A program made the position numbers and the translations under genes. Below the pieces are notes generated by a model, which saw only the letters and a program-made list of their open reading frames with translations, did not search any database and was not told where the DNA came from. This document shows positions 26,861 through 34,315 of a stretch of DNA of 47,367 nucleotides, one piece after another (the first letter of the stretch is position 1; the number at the start of each line of letters is the position of its first letter). Origin of the DNA: an uncultured Bacteroidales bacterium (GTDB lineage Bacteria; Bacteroidota; Bacteroidia; Bacteroidales; UBA932); NCBI GenBank assembly GCA_944322575.1, contig CALUPK010000014.1, forward strand, positions 1 through 47,367, read 5' to 3'.

Positions 26861-27145
26861 ATGAATGATATGGATACGACAATGGAAAACAGCACGAGCT
26901 TCGCCCTGGGATGGTCCCAGGTGACCGTCGGCAACATGGCCGCCATCAAGCGGCGCATCATGCACGCTCTCAACATCTCCACCAGGGCCTCCTGGGCCAA
27001 CCGCCTGAGGGGGCAGTACAGCCTCACTCCGGCCGAGCAGATGGCCATCGAGAGGATCTTCGCGGACTACGGCATCTTCCGCGTGTGGGGACAGGCCCCG
27101 GAACTGGCAGGAACGGACATTGTGCCGGAGATAGCGGAGGGCTGA
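26861..27145 (+). CDS. Small early protein, unknown
   Basis: I start at ATG 26861 (94 residues, MNDMDTTMENSTSF), since the longer frame from 26768 runs through the promoter region of the opposite gene. The C-terminal half is helical and basic (IKRRIMHALNISTRASWANRLRGQYSLTPAEQMAIERIFADYGI) and may be a DNA-binding fold. The next gene starts 4 bases later. Confidence 0.6.
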   Translation: MNDMDTTMENSTSFALGWSQVTVGNMAAIKRRIMHALNISTRASWANRLRGQYSLTPAEQMAIERIFADYGIFRVWGQAPELAGTDIVPEIAEG

Positions 27146-27148
27146 GCC

Positions 27149-27577
27149 ATGAGGACGGAAGGAGTGAGACTGACCCGTAGGGAGGAGGAGGTGCTTGAGC
27201 TCGTCTTCCTCGGCCTGGCCGACAAGGAGATCCCCGAGCATCTCCCGACCAGGAGCGGAGTGCCCGTCTCCGTCAGCACCGTCCGCAACATCATAACGAG
27301 CATCAAGGCCAAGCTGCGCGTGCAGCACCGCACGGAGATGTCCCTGTGGTGGGCCATAAAGAGATACAACATCAGTGTCGACTGGACACCCTTGAGGCGA
27401 AGGATCTGTGCGATGATGATGTTGGTCCTGCTGGTTCCTCAGATTGTCAGCCTTCACGGTGACATGATAAGGACGCGCAGATCCGGAGAAGCCGGCAGGA
27501 CCATGTCATCAAGGGTGCGCAGGGGCCGTCGGGACGAAAACATACTGGAGGACGATACGCTATGGAACATCATCTAA
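27149..27577 (+). CDS. LuxR-type HTH protein with a C-terminal membrane segment
   Basis: The 142-residue protein begins almost at once with a LuxR/GerE HTH domain (LTRREEEVLELVFLGLADKEIPEHL, then SVSTVRNIITSIKAKL). It lacks any receiver or ligand domain. After the HTH is a hydrophobic stretch (ICAMMMLVLLVPQIVSL) and a basic tail. It is likely a prophage transcription regulator, perhaps tethered to the membrane. It lies between small early genes and shares their operon. Confidence 0.8.
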   Translation: MRTEGVRLTRREEEVLELVFLGLADKEIPEHLPTRSGVPVSVSTVRNIITSIKAKLRVQHRTEMSLWWAIKRYNISVDWTPLRRRICAMMMLVLLVPQIVSLHGDMIRTRRSGEAGRTMSSRVRRGRRDENILEDDTLWNII

Positions 27578-27589
27578 ACACACAATATC

Positions 27590-27814
27590 ATGTCACACAA
27601 CCAACCTTTCGACGGCCGCCGTGCCGTCATCGCGCTGACCGCTGCCGTTGCTCTCATCGGCGTGTTCGTCAGCATCGTCGCCCTCCGTACCTGGAAGTCC
27701 TCCGGGGATCTTACCGCCGCGTCTTACGCCATGGCCGCCCTGATGTACGTCGTCACTCCGGCCGGTATCAGCTACAGATTATTCAACAATCAATTTAAAA
27801 ACACCGCGAGATGA
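27590..27814 (+). CDS. Small membrane protein
   Basis: The 74-residue protein has two hydrophobic helices (AVIALTAAVALIGVFVSIVAL and YAMAALMYVVTPAGISY) with short polar ends. Size and topology are like many small phage inner-membrane proteins. Function is unknown. It overlaps the next gene by 4 bases (ATGA), so they are translated together. Confidence 0.7.
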   Translation: MSHNQPFDGRRAVIALTAAVALIGVFVSIVALRTWKSSGDLTAASYAMAALMYVVTPAGISYRLFNNQFKNTAR

Positions 27815-28080
27815 ACGACAGAGAATACAGACTGAACATTACGGACCGTTTTGACGATGACGGTCAGAGAACTATTTTCATCACCGTCTCCGTCCCCAGG
27901 GATGATTCCCCGGAGGCCGTCGAGCCCCTGATGCGGGCGGCCTGCGACATAGTCTTCGGCTGCGACACGGAGCTGTATGTCCCGGACATGGAGGAGCCTT
28001 CGGCATCAGTACCCGGCGGCACACATTGTATTGTAACACCTTTAAATCACAGCAGCCATGCCGAGGACATCAAGCAGTAG
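27811..28080 (+). CDS. Small acidic early protein, unknown
   Basis: The 89-residue protein is acidic and not recognised (NDREYRLNITDRFDDDGQRTIFITVSVPRD). It overlaps the membrane-protein gene by 4 bases and the next gene by 23 bases. The packing indicates one polycistronic message. Confidence 0.65.
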   Translation: MNDREYRLNITDRFDDDGQRTIFITVSVPRDDSPEAVEPLMRAACDIVFGCDTELYVPDMEEPSASVPGGTHCIVTPLNHSSHAEDIKQ

Positions 28081-28495
28081 CGCTCCGGGGCTGCAGCTCG
28101 TGGAGTTCAGTCCCAGGACCTTCAGGGCGGCCGGCAAGAAGGCCGAGCTGGTGCCGTTCATGCTTGTCTCGCGCACCGGGCGCATCTCCTTCAACCGGAA
28201 GGCCGTCGAGCTGATGGGTGCCGGGGACGGGGAGTGCGCCGTGACGCTGCTCCAGGACAGCCGCAGGCCCCGCGACTGGTACATGCGGCCCGGTGAGGGC
28301 GGCTTCCCGCTCCGGGGGACCAAGAGCTACCGGATGTTCCAGCATACGGCCCTTGCGGCGAAGATCCTGGACTCGCTGTCGTTCACCGGGGAGAGGCTTC
28401 GGTTCCGGATAGCCGGTCCTACCCCCCCCGACGAATTATTTACGTTATTGACGGAGGAAGCAGTCAGGAATGCAGAAACAGATAAAAAACAATAA
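28058..28495 (+). CDS. Phage early protein, unknown
   Basis: The 145-residue protein has a folded look with LVPFMLVSRTGRISFNRKAVELMG and SLSFTGERLRFRIAGPTPPDELFTLLTEEA. I know similar hypothetical proteins from Bacteroides prophages only by impression and assign no function. It overlaps the preceding gene by 23 bases; its end lies 4 bases before the next start. Confidence 0.68.
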   Translation: MPRTSSSSAPGLQLVEFSPRTFRAAGKKAELVPFMLVSRTGRISFNRKAVELMGAGDGECAVTLLQDSRRPRDWYMRPGEGGFPLRGTKSYRMFQHTALAAKILDSLSFTGERLRFRIAGPTPPDELFTLLTEEAVRNAETDKKQ

Positions 28496-28499
28496 CACC

Positions 28500-28715
28500 A
28501 TGGAGATAGGAATTAAAAGACTTGAAATCATCCGCACCGCCTTGTCGCTGATGAGGGACGTGCTAGGAGCGCCGGAAGACACCCCGATCGGCTATTGGGG
28601 TAAAGACCTTCGCCAGCTGCTTGCAATGCATGGCATCGATTATTCTGAGATCGTATCCCTTCACCATGACATCTCTGCCCGATTATTAAATATAAAAGAA
28701 ATGGAGACGCTATGA
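28500..28715 (+). CDS. Small helical early protein, unknown
   Basis: I start at ATG 28500 (71 residues, MEIGIKRLEIIRTALSLMRDVLG) as it avoids overlap with the previous gene. It is helical, with IDYSEIVSLHHDISARLLNIKEM near the end. Its stop overlaps the next start (ATGA). Confidence 0.62.
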   Translation: MEIGIKRLEIIRTALSLMRDVLGAPEDTPIGYWGKDLRQLLAMHGIDYSEIVSLHHDISARLLNIKEMETL

Positions 28716-28948
28716 ATGAGGAATATGAGAAATGCTTCCATGAGCACCATACGGACACATTCCACAAGACATTGAAGGCCGCCAAGGCTGCGGTGAGTGT
28801 CGCTGACGGAAAATACCCTCAGGTATATCGGTGCTGGAGGAAAGACGGGGTGATTGCCGGAGAGGAAGTGCTCTGGACTTATGGCGAATACTGCTGCAGC
28901 ATCAAGCAGGCGGATAAATACATTGCAGAAAAATTAGGAGAATCATGA
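28712..28948 (+). CDS. Small early protein, unknown
   Basis: The 78-residue protein has Cys, Trp and Tyr in a compact pattern (VYRCWRKDGVIAGEEVLWTYGEYCCSIKQADKYI). No family is recognised. It is flanked on both sides by 4-base ATGA overlaps, so translation is coupled across three genes. Confidence 0.65.
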   Translation: MNEEYEKCFHEHHTDTFHKTLKAAKAAVSVADGKYPQVYRCWRKDGVIAGEEVLWTYGEYCCSIKQADKYIAEKLGES

Positions 28949-29103
28949 CACAGGACTACGACATCATCATCCACGTGAGCCATGACCGCTTCGGCCAGAG
29001 GTCGACGGCCGTGGCCACGTCCCCGGAGGGGATGCCCGCAGGGGAAGTAAATGAGGTGCTTTCACAATTAAAATACAGTATCGATGGAAAGACTGAAGTA
29101 TAA
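28945..29103 (+). CDS. Very small early protein (52 residues), unknown
   Basis: The frame starts at an ATG that overlaps the previous stop by 4 bases (ATGA) and ends at TAA 29101-29103. It reads MTQDYDIIIHVSHDRFGQR and ends LKYSIDGKTEV. The overlap at the start and the 20-base overlap with the next gene support it as real despite its size. Confidence 0.6.
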   Translation: MTQDYDIIIHVSHDRFGQRSTAVATSPEGMPAGEVNEVLSQLKYSIDGKTEV

Positions 29104-29302
29104 CACGCCGTATCCGGCATCAAGACTGCAGGAGGTACGCAGAGGGCAGAGGCTGTCTGTCGTCACAGGTCCAGACATCCGCTGCGGACGTCTGGAGAAA
29201 CTGGAGTCGAGCCTCCTGGTGCTTAGCACCGGCTTCGCCCTCACCCGTATCCCGACGGAAGAGATCCGCAGCTTCTGCCTCATCAGGGAGGACAGGAAAT
29301 GA
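29084..29302 (+). CDS. Small early protein, unknown
   Basis: The 72-residue protein is basic and strand-rich (RRGQRLSVVTGPDIRCGRLEKLESSLLVLSTGF). No family is recognised. It overlaps the next gene by 4 bases (ATGA). Confidence 0.62.
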   Translation: MERLKYNTPYPASRLQEVRRGQRLSVVTGPDIRCGRLEKLESSLLVLSTGFALTRIPTEEIRSFCLIREDRK

Positions 29303-29466
29303 CTGCGGACGAGGCCAGGGAGGACCGCCGCCTGAAGTGCATCCACCTCTTCGACGGGGAGTGCACCAGGAACTGCTCTTCGCCGGAGCAGTTCAGGCCC
29401 TGCGACGGGCGGTGTCCCCGGATGAGGAGCTATGGCCGGAAACCAGGAATAAAAGACAACAAGTGA
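29299..29466 (+). CDS. Small cysteine-rich protein (55 residues)
   Basis: This frame, ATG 29299 to TGA 29464-29466, begins in a 4-base overlap with the previous stop. It holds five Cys in a short span (CIHLFDGEC, then NC, PCDGRC), which suggests a zinc-binding knot. Function is unknown. It is the last gene before the toxin-antitoxin promoter. Confidence 0.6.
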   Translation: MTADEAREDRRLKCIHLFDGECTRNCSSPEQFRPCDGRCPRMRSYGRKPGIKDNK

Positions 29467-29528
29467 TTTAAAATACTAGAAGGTTCCTTGACATACTGGA
29501 GTCACTGCAGCAGAAAAGTGAGAAAAAT

Positions 29529-29559
29529 TTTGCAGATTATAGCATTTTTGCTATATTTG
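29529..29559 (+). promoter_or_regulatory. Promoter and palindromic operator of the hicAB-like module
   Basis: TTTG (29529-29532), 19 bases, TATATTTG (29552-29559) is a full Bacteroidota promoter. The spacer holds TATAGCA (29538-29544), four bases, then TGCTATA (29549-29555), a perfect palindrome that overlaps the -7 box. It is a likely binding site for the HicB-like protein. Confidence 0.82.
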
Positions 29560-29589
29560 CAGTGTCTTAATAAAACGTTCTTTCATGTT

Positions 29590-29775
29590 ATGAAGTACAA
29601 TCAGTTATTTGCGGAGCTTACCGCGGCCGGTTGTAGCGTTCACAGACACGGCGCGAACCACGATATATGGTTCAGCCCCCTTACGGGAAACAGATTCCCG
29701 CTGCCGAGACACGGAGGGCAGGAAGTCCCGAAAGGGATGGAACGCAAGGCAAGAAAGGTTCTTCTGGGGGAGTAA
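29590..29775 (+). CDS. hicA: HicA-like mRNA interferase toxin
   Basis: I start at ATG 29590, 31 bases after the -7 box, giving 61 residues. The size and layout fit HicA: FAELTAAGCSVHRHGANHDIWFSP, then FPLPRHGGQEVPKGMERKARKVL. The His in HGANHDIW matches the expected double-stranded-RNA-binding-fold active site. HicA proteins cleave mRNA when free of HicB. It has its own promoter, within the early region, and its stop codon lies in the loop of a terminator hairpin. Confidence 0.75.
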   Translation: MKYNQLFAELTAAGCSVHRHGANHDIWFSPLTGNRFPLPRHGGQEVPKGMERKARKVLLGE

Positions 29776-29796
29776 TCCCCCGGCCTTTCTTTTCTC
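29749..29796 (+). terminator. Terminator overlapping the end of the toxin gene
   Basis: AAGAAAGG (29751-29758 region) pairs with CCTTTCTT, enclosing GGGGGA-GTAA-TCCCCC (29766-29781). The stem is followed by TTTCTTTT. The toxin stop codon TAA is in the apical loop, so ribosomes ending translation would affect the fold. Confidence 0.72.
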
Positions 29797-29828
29797 ATGA
29801 CTGAATGTCAGAATTTGTTGAGACAAAC

Positions 29829-29856
29829 GGGACGGCACGATGCCGTCCCTGATTTT
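29829..29856 (+). terminator. Second terminator between toxin and antitoxin
   Basis: GGGACGGCA (29829-29837), CGA, TGCCGTCCC (29841-29849) is a perfect 9-bp stem, then TGATTTTT. It lies 23 bases before the antitoxin ATG, so it could limit or separate antitoxin expression. Confidence 0.82.
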
Positions 29857-29879
29857 TATGGAAAATTGAACTGGATATT

Positions 29880-30275
29880 ATGAAAGTAACGGCTATTATG
29901 GAAAAGGCGAAGGACGGAAACTTCTCATGCTTCGTCGAGGACAACCTTCCGGGATTCGGGCTGGCGGGCTACGGAAGTACCGCCGCCGAGGCCAGGGCGG
30001 ACATGCTGCTCGCCTGGGCCGAGATCCGGGAGGACATGGCCGCCGGGGGCCGGGAGGTCCCTGATCTTGAGTTCGTGTACAAGTACGACATGCAGTCGTT
30101 CTTCGACTGCTTCCCGTTCCTGAACGTCTCCAAGGTGGCCGAGCTGGCCGGCATCAACCCATCGTTGATGAGACAGTACACCTCGGGCGTGGCGAGGGCC
30201 GGACAGAAGCAGTACGACAGGATACGCGGTGCCGTCCGGAAGATCTCGAGGGAGCTTTCGGAAGCCACGTTCTAG
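29880..30275 (+). CDS. hicB: HicB-like antitoxin with C-terminal HTH
   Basis: The 131-residue protein has a HicB partial RNase H-like domain: MKVTAIMEKAKDGNFSCFVEDNLPGFGLAGYGSTAAEARADMLLAWAEI. A C-terminal DNA-binding domain follows (FPFLNVSKVAELAGINPSLMRQYTSGVARAGQKQYDRI). It should neutralise the upstream HicA-like toxin and repress the shared promoter. The 104-base gap with two terminators between toxin and antitoxin is unusual for such pairs. No clear separate promoter for it is seen. Confidence 0.82.
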   Translation: MKVTAIMEKAKDGNFSCFVEDNLPGFGLAGYGSTAAEARADMLLAWAEIREDMAAGGREVPDLEFVYKYDMQSFFDCFPFLNVSKVAELAGINPSLMRQYTSGVARAGQKQYDRIRGAVRKISRELSEATF

Positions 30276-30285
30276 AGATAGTGTA

Positions 30286-30407
30286 CCGCCGTGAGGCGGG
30301 AACGTTTGTTAAGACACCGGGGCCGGCCCGGAAGGATATGCGCCTTCCAGCCGGCCCCACTTCATGCAGCGGTGACTCCGGTATGTACGGGGCTGCCGCT
30401 TTTTTTA
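30286..30407 (+). ncRNA. Structured non-coding region ending in a terminator
   Basis: Three hairpins follow one another. The first is CCGCC-GTGA-GGCGG (30286-30299, a GNRA-type loop). The second is GGGGCCGGC (30319-30327) with GCCGGCCCC (30350-30358), enclosing GGAAGG/CCTTCC. The third is AGCGG ... CTCCG/CGGGG ... CCGCT (30368-30400), followed by eight T residues. The last is clearly an intrinsic terminator for the antitoxin transcript. The first two may belong to a small RNA or to the message 3' end. No known RNA family is recognised. Confidence 0.55.
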
Positions 30408-30412
30408 TTTGA

Positions 30413-30892
30413 ATGAAAACTGATTTCAACATGAAAACCAAGAAAATTCACACCATGAAGGAGATATTAACGTTTACCTTCATGGGCGACGTAACCATTC
30501 GTGAGATTAAGGGACCAATTCACTCTGTATGTGAACCTGTGTCCATACAAAGTGGCTCTGTACAGCGCAGATTTCATATCTGCAGCGAGCCTCTGCCTGG
30601 TCCTTTTCAGACCTGGGCACGGGATTTTTTCAATGAGGAGTCTCGCTTGAACACACTGCTTGACACACATGCGGTATTCAACTCGTACAAAGATACACTA
30701 CCTTCGCCCTGGCGTGACCTCGTTAAGCTTCGCAACTGGAAAAAGTGGCTTGAAGCCTTTTGCCAATCAGCGGGCTGGGAACTCAATCCGCCGGATGTCC
30801 ATCCTGACAAATATAAAGCGTCCAGGAAAGAGTACCGTTGGCGCGATGACAGGGGCCGGGATGTGTACGGAATCTATATCCGGGCATTATGA
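30413..30892 (+). CDS. Stand-alone protein like the C-terminal domain of the primase-helicase
   Basis: The 159-residue protein starts in a poorly defined N-terminus (several Met). From about residue 63 it aligns by eye with the last about 110 residues of the primase-helicase just downstream. The shared pattern is F-WA-D-F---RLN-L---H-VF--Y---LP, then L-KL, W--NP, and a final DGKDVYYWYI-like stretch (RGRDVYGIYI here). It may bind the same DNA or partner as that domain and modulate replication. It ends 15 bases before the helicase gene. Confidence 0.72.
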   Translation: MKTDFNMKTKKIHTMKEILTFTFMGDVTIREIKGPIHSVCEPVSIQSGSVQRRFHICSEPLPGPFQTWARDFFNEESRLNTLLDTHAVFNSYKDTLPSPWRDLVKLRNWKKWLEAFCQSAGWELNPPDVHPDKYKASRKEYRWRDDRGRDVYGIYIRAL

Positions 30893-30907
30893 TAATATTT
30901 CCCGGCT

Positions 30908-33811
30908 ATGAGAAAGCGTATCGAGAAAGAGGATATATTCGCGGCCACTGAGGGAGGCAAGGCTGTCCTGCAGTACTACTTCCCTCAGGCCTCGGCCTGC
31001 TTCCGGAACGGCGGCAGCCGCAACTTCCGTGTCCGTCCGGATGACCGCAATCCGTCGGCCACGGTCTTCTGCAAGGAGGGCGTGTGGTTCTTCCAGGACA
31101 AGGGTGGAGCGGACACCAAGGCATATACGGCAGTACAGCTGGTGCAGAGGGAGGAGCATCTGACATTTCCCCAGGCTCTGGACTGGATAGCCCGGAAGTT
31201 CGCCCCACACCTGCTGGAGGATGTCTCCGGTCCGGCCGGGGAGCCGGCTCCGAAGATGGAGGCGGCCCAGCCCTCCGACAGCATCAGGGTCTTTGTCCGG
31301 CCGGACGGCAAGTTCACCCAGGCCGAGCTGGACATCCTCGGATACCGCATCACCGAGCAGGTCTGCGACGACCTCTGCCTCAAGCCGGTCGATTACTACA
31401 TCACCAGGCGCAACGAGAAGGGCAGGAGCTGGAAGATATCCTCAACTCCGGATTATCCCATATTCTACTACGACTACGGCGACTGGGGCAAACTGTACAT
31501 CCCTCTGGGCAAGGTTCGCTTCATGTATGTGGGTGAGAAGCCGGCGGATTATGTCTTCGGCGAGCGCAAGTTCCGCTCTGCCCTGGCCCAGGCCCGGGAC
31601 GGACTCTATCCTGGCACTCAGGACGACGGTGCCGGGAGTGACGAGGATACCAGATGGGAGGAGCTCATCATCTGCAGCGGCCCGTCCGATGCCCTCAATG
31701 TCCATGCCGCCGGCTATCATGTCTGCTGGCTCAACTCCGAGACGGCGGATCTGAACGCCCACGAGTTCTTCATGCTGCAGAGGATAGCCAAGAGCGTGTA
31801 CATCCTCTATGACATCGATGATACCGGCCTGGCCGGCATGTACCGCATCGCCATGCGCTACCTGGATCTGCGGGTCATCCGCCTTCCGGACGAGCTGCGC
31901 ACATTCCGCACCCGCAAGGGCGGCCAGTGCAAGGACGCCAAGGACTTCTTCGTACACTTCCGTCGTCCCGAGCAGCCCGACCCATACAAGCTCTTCGCCG
32001 ACCTGATGAAGCTTTCCGGCTCGCTCAAGTTCTGGACCCTGAGGATGTCCAAGAAGACGGGCGAGTACTCCTACGACATCAACAACGAGCAGATGTACGC
32101 CTTCCTGCAGGCGGCCGGATTCTACCGCATCCCCACGACGGCCAACGCCAAGGGATATACCTTCTGCCGCATTCACGACAACGTGGTCTCCCTCATCGAC
32201 GAGAACGCCATATCCTCCGCCTGTGCCGAATACCTGATCGAGTACATCCGGACGCATACCGTCTACTATACGCAGGCACTGGCCAACTTCCTGTACAACA
32301 CTCCCAAGATCCGCCTGGCCTCGCTGGAGAGGATGAAGCTGATAACGCCGGACTTCACTTCCTGGGACGAGAGGCAGGAATACTTCTTCTTCCGCAACGG
32401 GGTGGTCAGGGTGACGGCCGGAGGAACCGAGAGGCTGCGTCCGGGCAGCACTTCCTGCATGGTGTACGAGCACAAGATCATCGACCACGACATCTCCATC
32501 CGGGAACCGTTCTTCGACATCGAGTACACCGACGAATACGCCGCCCTGCTCACCCGGCTCCGGGCCGCGGCCCCCCGGTCCCCCGAGGTGAATGCCATAC
32601 GGAAGGAGATTGACACTCTGACAGACAGTAAGCGGTACCGGCTCATCGTCCACCGCAGCGACAGCACATTCATGCAGTACGTCTGGAATACCGGCCGGCA
32701 GTACTGGCGGAAGGAGGAGCTGGGCGTGCCGCTGACCGACGAGGAACGCTCCGAGAATGAGTTGCACTTCATCAATAAGGTCATGGCCCTGGGCTATCTG
32801 CTGTGCAAGTACAAGAGTGCCGGCCAGCCGTACGCCATCTACGCCATGGAGATGGAACAGTCGGACGAGGGCACGCACATGGGCGGTACCGGCAAGTCGC
32901 TATTCGTCTCCTCGGTCGAGCAGCTGCGCCGTCAGCTCTTCATCAACGGCCAGGACTACAACCCCTCCAAGACCGAGTTCCTCTTGCAGGGAGTCATCAA
33001 GGGCGTGACCGATACGGTCTTCCTCGATGACCTCAATGAGATGGTAGATTTGCATCGCTTCATGCCTATGATTACCGGCAAAATGACGGTCAACGCCAAG
33101 TATGCCCCGGCCTTCACCATAGAGTACAAGGACTCTCCCAAGGTGGCGTTCACCTCCAACCACGCCATCAACAAGTTCGATGCGTCCCTGCGGCGCAGGA
33201 CCTGGTTCGTGGCCTTCTCGGACTACTACCACCCGGAGGATCCGTCCCGGGGCATGAGCGAGCGTTCGCCGCTGACCGAGTTCGGCAAGAACCTCATCCA
33301 GGACTACACTCCCCAGGAGATGGATGATTTCTACACCTTCATGTTCAACTGCCTGTCCGTATACATGAAGCTGCGCACGAGGATCCAGCCGCCTATGGAC
33401 AAGATCGAGAAGCGCAACCTCCAGCGGGCCATCACGGACGAATTCCTCTACTGGGCCGAGGACTACTTCACTCCGGGCCGCCTGAACTGCCTCATCAACA
33501 AGCACGATGTGTTCGAGGATTACCGGGCCAGCCTTCCGAAGAAGTACGCCGAGCTCATCAAGCTCAAGACCTTTTCCAGACGCCTGTACCTGCTGTGTCA
33601 GTACAAGAAGTGGCGGTTCAATCCATCCGAGCTGCTGCTCACTCCCAGCGACCAGGAACGCGGCGAGATCCACCGCAAGGAGGACGGCAAGGATGTCTAC
33701 TACTGGTACATCGACACCCACTGTGACGGAGCTCTCAACATCGCCCGCATCATGCGCGGCGAGCCGGAGCCGGATGAGGAGGACATGCCTCTATTCAATG
33801 ATGATGAATGA
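30908..33811 (+). CDS. Phage primase-helicase (SF3-type helicase, toprim-like region)
   Basis: The 967-residue protein is the replication protein of the phage. The N-terminal part (about 1-100) resembles a primase DNA-binding domain (WFFQDKGGADTKAYTAVQLV) but lacks zinc Cys. A toprim-like region (about 255-310) has CSGPSDALNVHAAGY and ILYDIDDTGLAG; the usual catalytic Glu before Gly is Ser here. The helicase core has Walker A GGTGKS (about 658), Walker B TVFLDDLNE (about 703), sensor AFTSNHAI and Arg finger LRRRTW. A conserved C-terminal domain ends the protein and has a stand-alone relative upstream. The iteron array lies directly downstream. Confidence 0.9.
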   Translation: MRKRIEKEDIFAATEGGKAVLQYYFPQASACFRNGGSRNFRVRPDDRNPSATVFCKEGVWFFQDKGGADTKAYTAVQLVQREEHLTFPQALDWIARKFAPHLLEDVSGPAGEPAPKMEAAQPSDSIRVFVRPDGKFTQAELDILGYRITEQVCDDLCLKPVDYYITRRNEKGRSWKISSTPDYPIFYYDYGDWGKLYIPLGKVRFMYVGEKPADYVFGERKFRSALAQARDGLYPGTQDDGAGSDEDTRWEELIICSGPSDALNVHAAGYHVCWLNSETADLNAHEFFMLQRIAKSVYILYDIDDTGLAGMYRIAMRYLDLRVIRLPDELRTFRTRKGGQCKDAKDFFVHFRRPEQPDPYKLFADLMKLSGSLKFWTLRMSKKTGEYSYDINNEQMYAFLQAAGFYRIPTTANAKGYTFCRIHDNVVSLIDENAISSACAEYLIEYIRTHTVYYTQALANFLYNTPKIRLASLERMKLITPDFTSWDERQEYFFFRNGVVRVTAGGTERLRPGSTSCMVYEHKIIDHDISIREPFFDIEYTDEYAALLTRLRAAAPRSPEVNAIRKEIDTLTDSKRYRLIVHRSDSTFMQYVWNTGRQYWRKEELGVPLTDEERSENELHFINKVMALGYLLCKYKSAGQPYAIYAMEMEQSDEGTHMGGTGKSLFVSSVEQLRRQLFINGQDYNPSKTEFLLQGVIKGVTDTVFLDDLNEMVDLHRFMPMITGKMTVNAKYAPAFTIEYKDSPKVAFTSNHAINKFDASLRRRTWFVAFSDYYHPEDPSRGMSERSPLTEFGKNLIQDYTPQEMDDFYTFMFNCLSVYMKLRTRIQPPMDKIEKRNLQRAITDEFLYWAEDYFTPGRLNCLINKHDVFEDYRASLPKKYAELIKLKTFSRRLYLLCQYKKWRFNPSELLLTPSDQERGEIHRKEDGKDVYYWYIDTHCDGALNIARIMRGEPEPDEEDMPLFNDDE

Positions 33812-33842
33812 GTGTCGCAGTGTCAGCAATGCGCGGTTTTCA

Positions 33843-33870
33843 AGCGGGGTGTGGGGGCTCCGCTTTTTTT
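33843..33870 (+). terminator. Terminator after the primase-helicase gene
   Basis: AGCGG (33843-33847) pairs with CCGCT (33860-33864), extended by a G-C pair inside, and seven T residues end at 33870. It ends the early transcript just before the iteron region. Confidence 0.75.
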
Positions 33871-33927
33871 GTGTCCCGCCGTAAGGTTTTCATCACTCTA
33901 CCTACTTCTTTTTATAATCCTTTGACA

Positions 33928-34200
33928 ATTTGACACCAAGAGGATAAAAAGAGGTCTAAGTATAAGATAATAAGAGTGTTGCTCGGTGTCAAATTGCGGT
34001 GTCAAATTATGTCATTTTGGTTTTTCTGACACCGGGGCCATTTTTCAGGGGTATATGCGGAAACGATTTGACACCGCACGTTATCAGGTAGTTAGGCCTA
34101 TTTGGGCTGTTTTCGGTGTCAAACATGTTTTTCGATGTTTTGACCCAGATATAACACTGATTATCAGAATGGTTACAGCCTCGGTGTCAGAGTGTCAAAT
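33928..34200. other. Iteron array, candidate phage replication origin
   Basis: The 10-mer GGTGTCAAAT or its complement ATTTGACACC recurs in a non-coding, AT-rich stretch. Copies are at 33928-33937 (minus), 33985-33994, 33998-34007, 34066-34075 (minus), 34115-34124 (last base differs) and 34191-34200 (first base differs). Partial copies are at 34027-34033 and 34183-34189. The sites are in both orientations. The region 33871-34315 holds no convincing gene. Its place directly after the primase-helicase fits an origin; regulatory sites are the alternative. Confidence 0.65.
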
Positions 34201-34315
34201 TATTTTGAAAAAGACTTCAGAAAATTTAAAATGAATAAGAAACGACTTGAGCCGGGATTTTTTGTATCTTGCAGACTGTCATTTGAATAATCTGTCAATT
34301 GTGGAACTTCGCGGT

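Noticed and set aside
31442-32878. 478-residue minus-strand frame opposite the primase-helicase
   Set aside because: Shadow of a GC-rich gene; Val/Leu/Gly/His-rich with no motif, while the plus strand has helicase motifs.
33986-34234. 82-residue open frame in the iteron region
   Set aside because: It is made of iteron sequence, has no start signal, and an unnatural composition.
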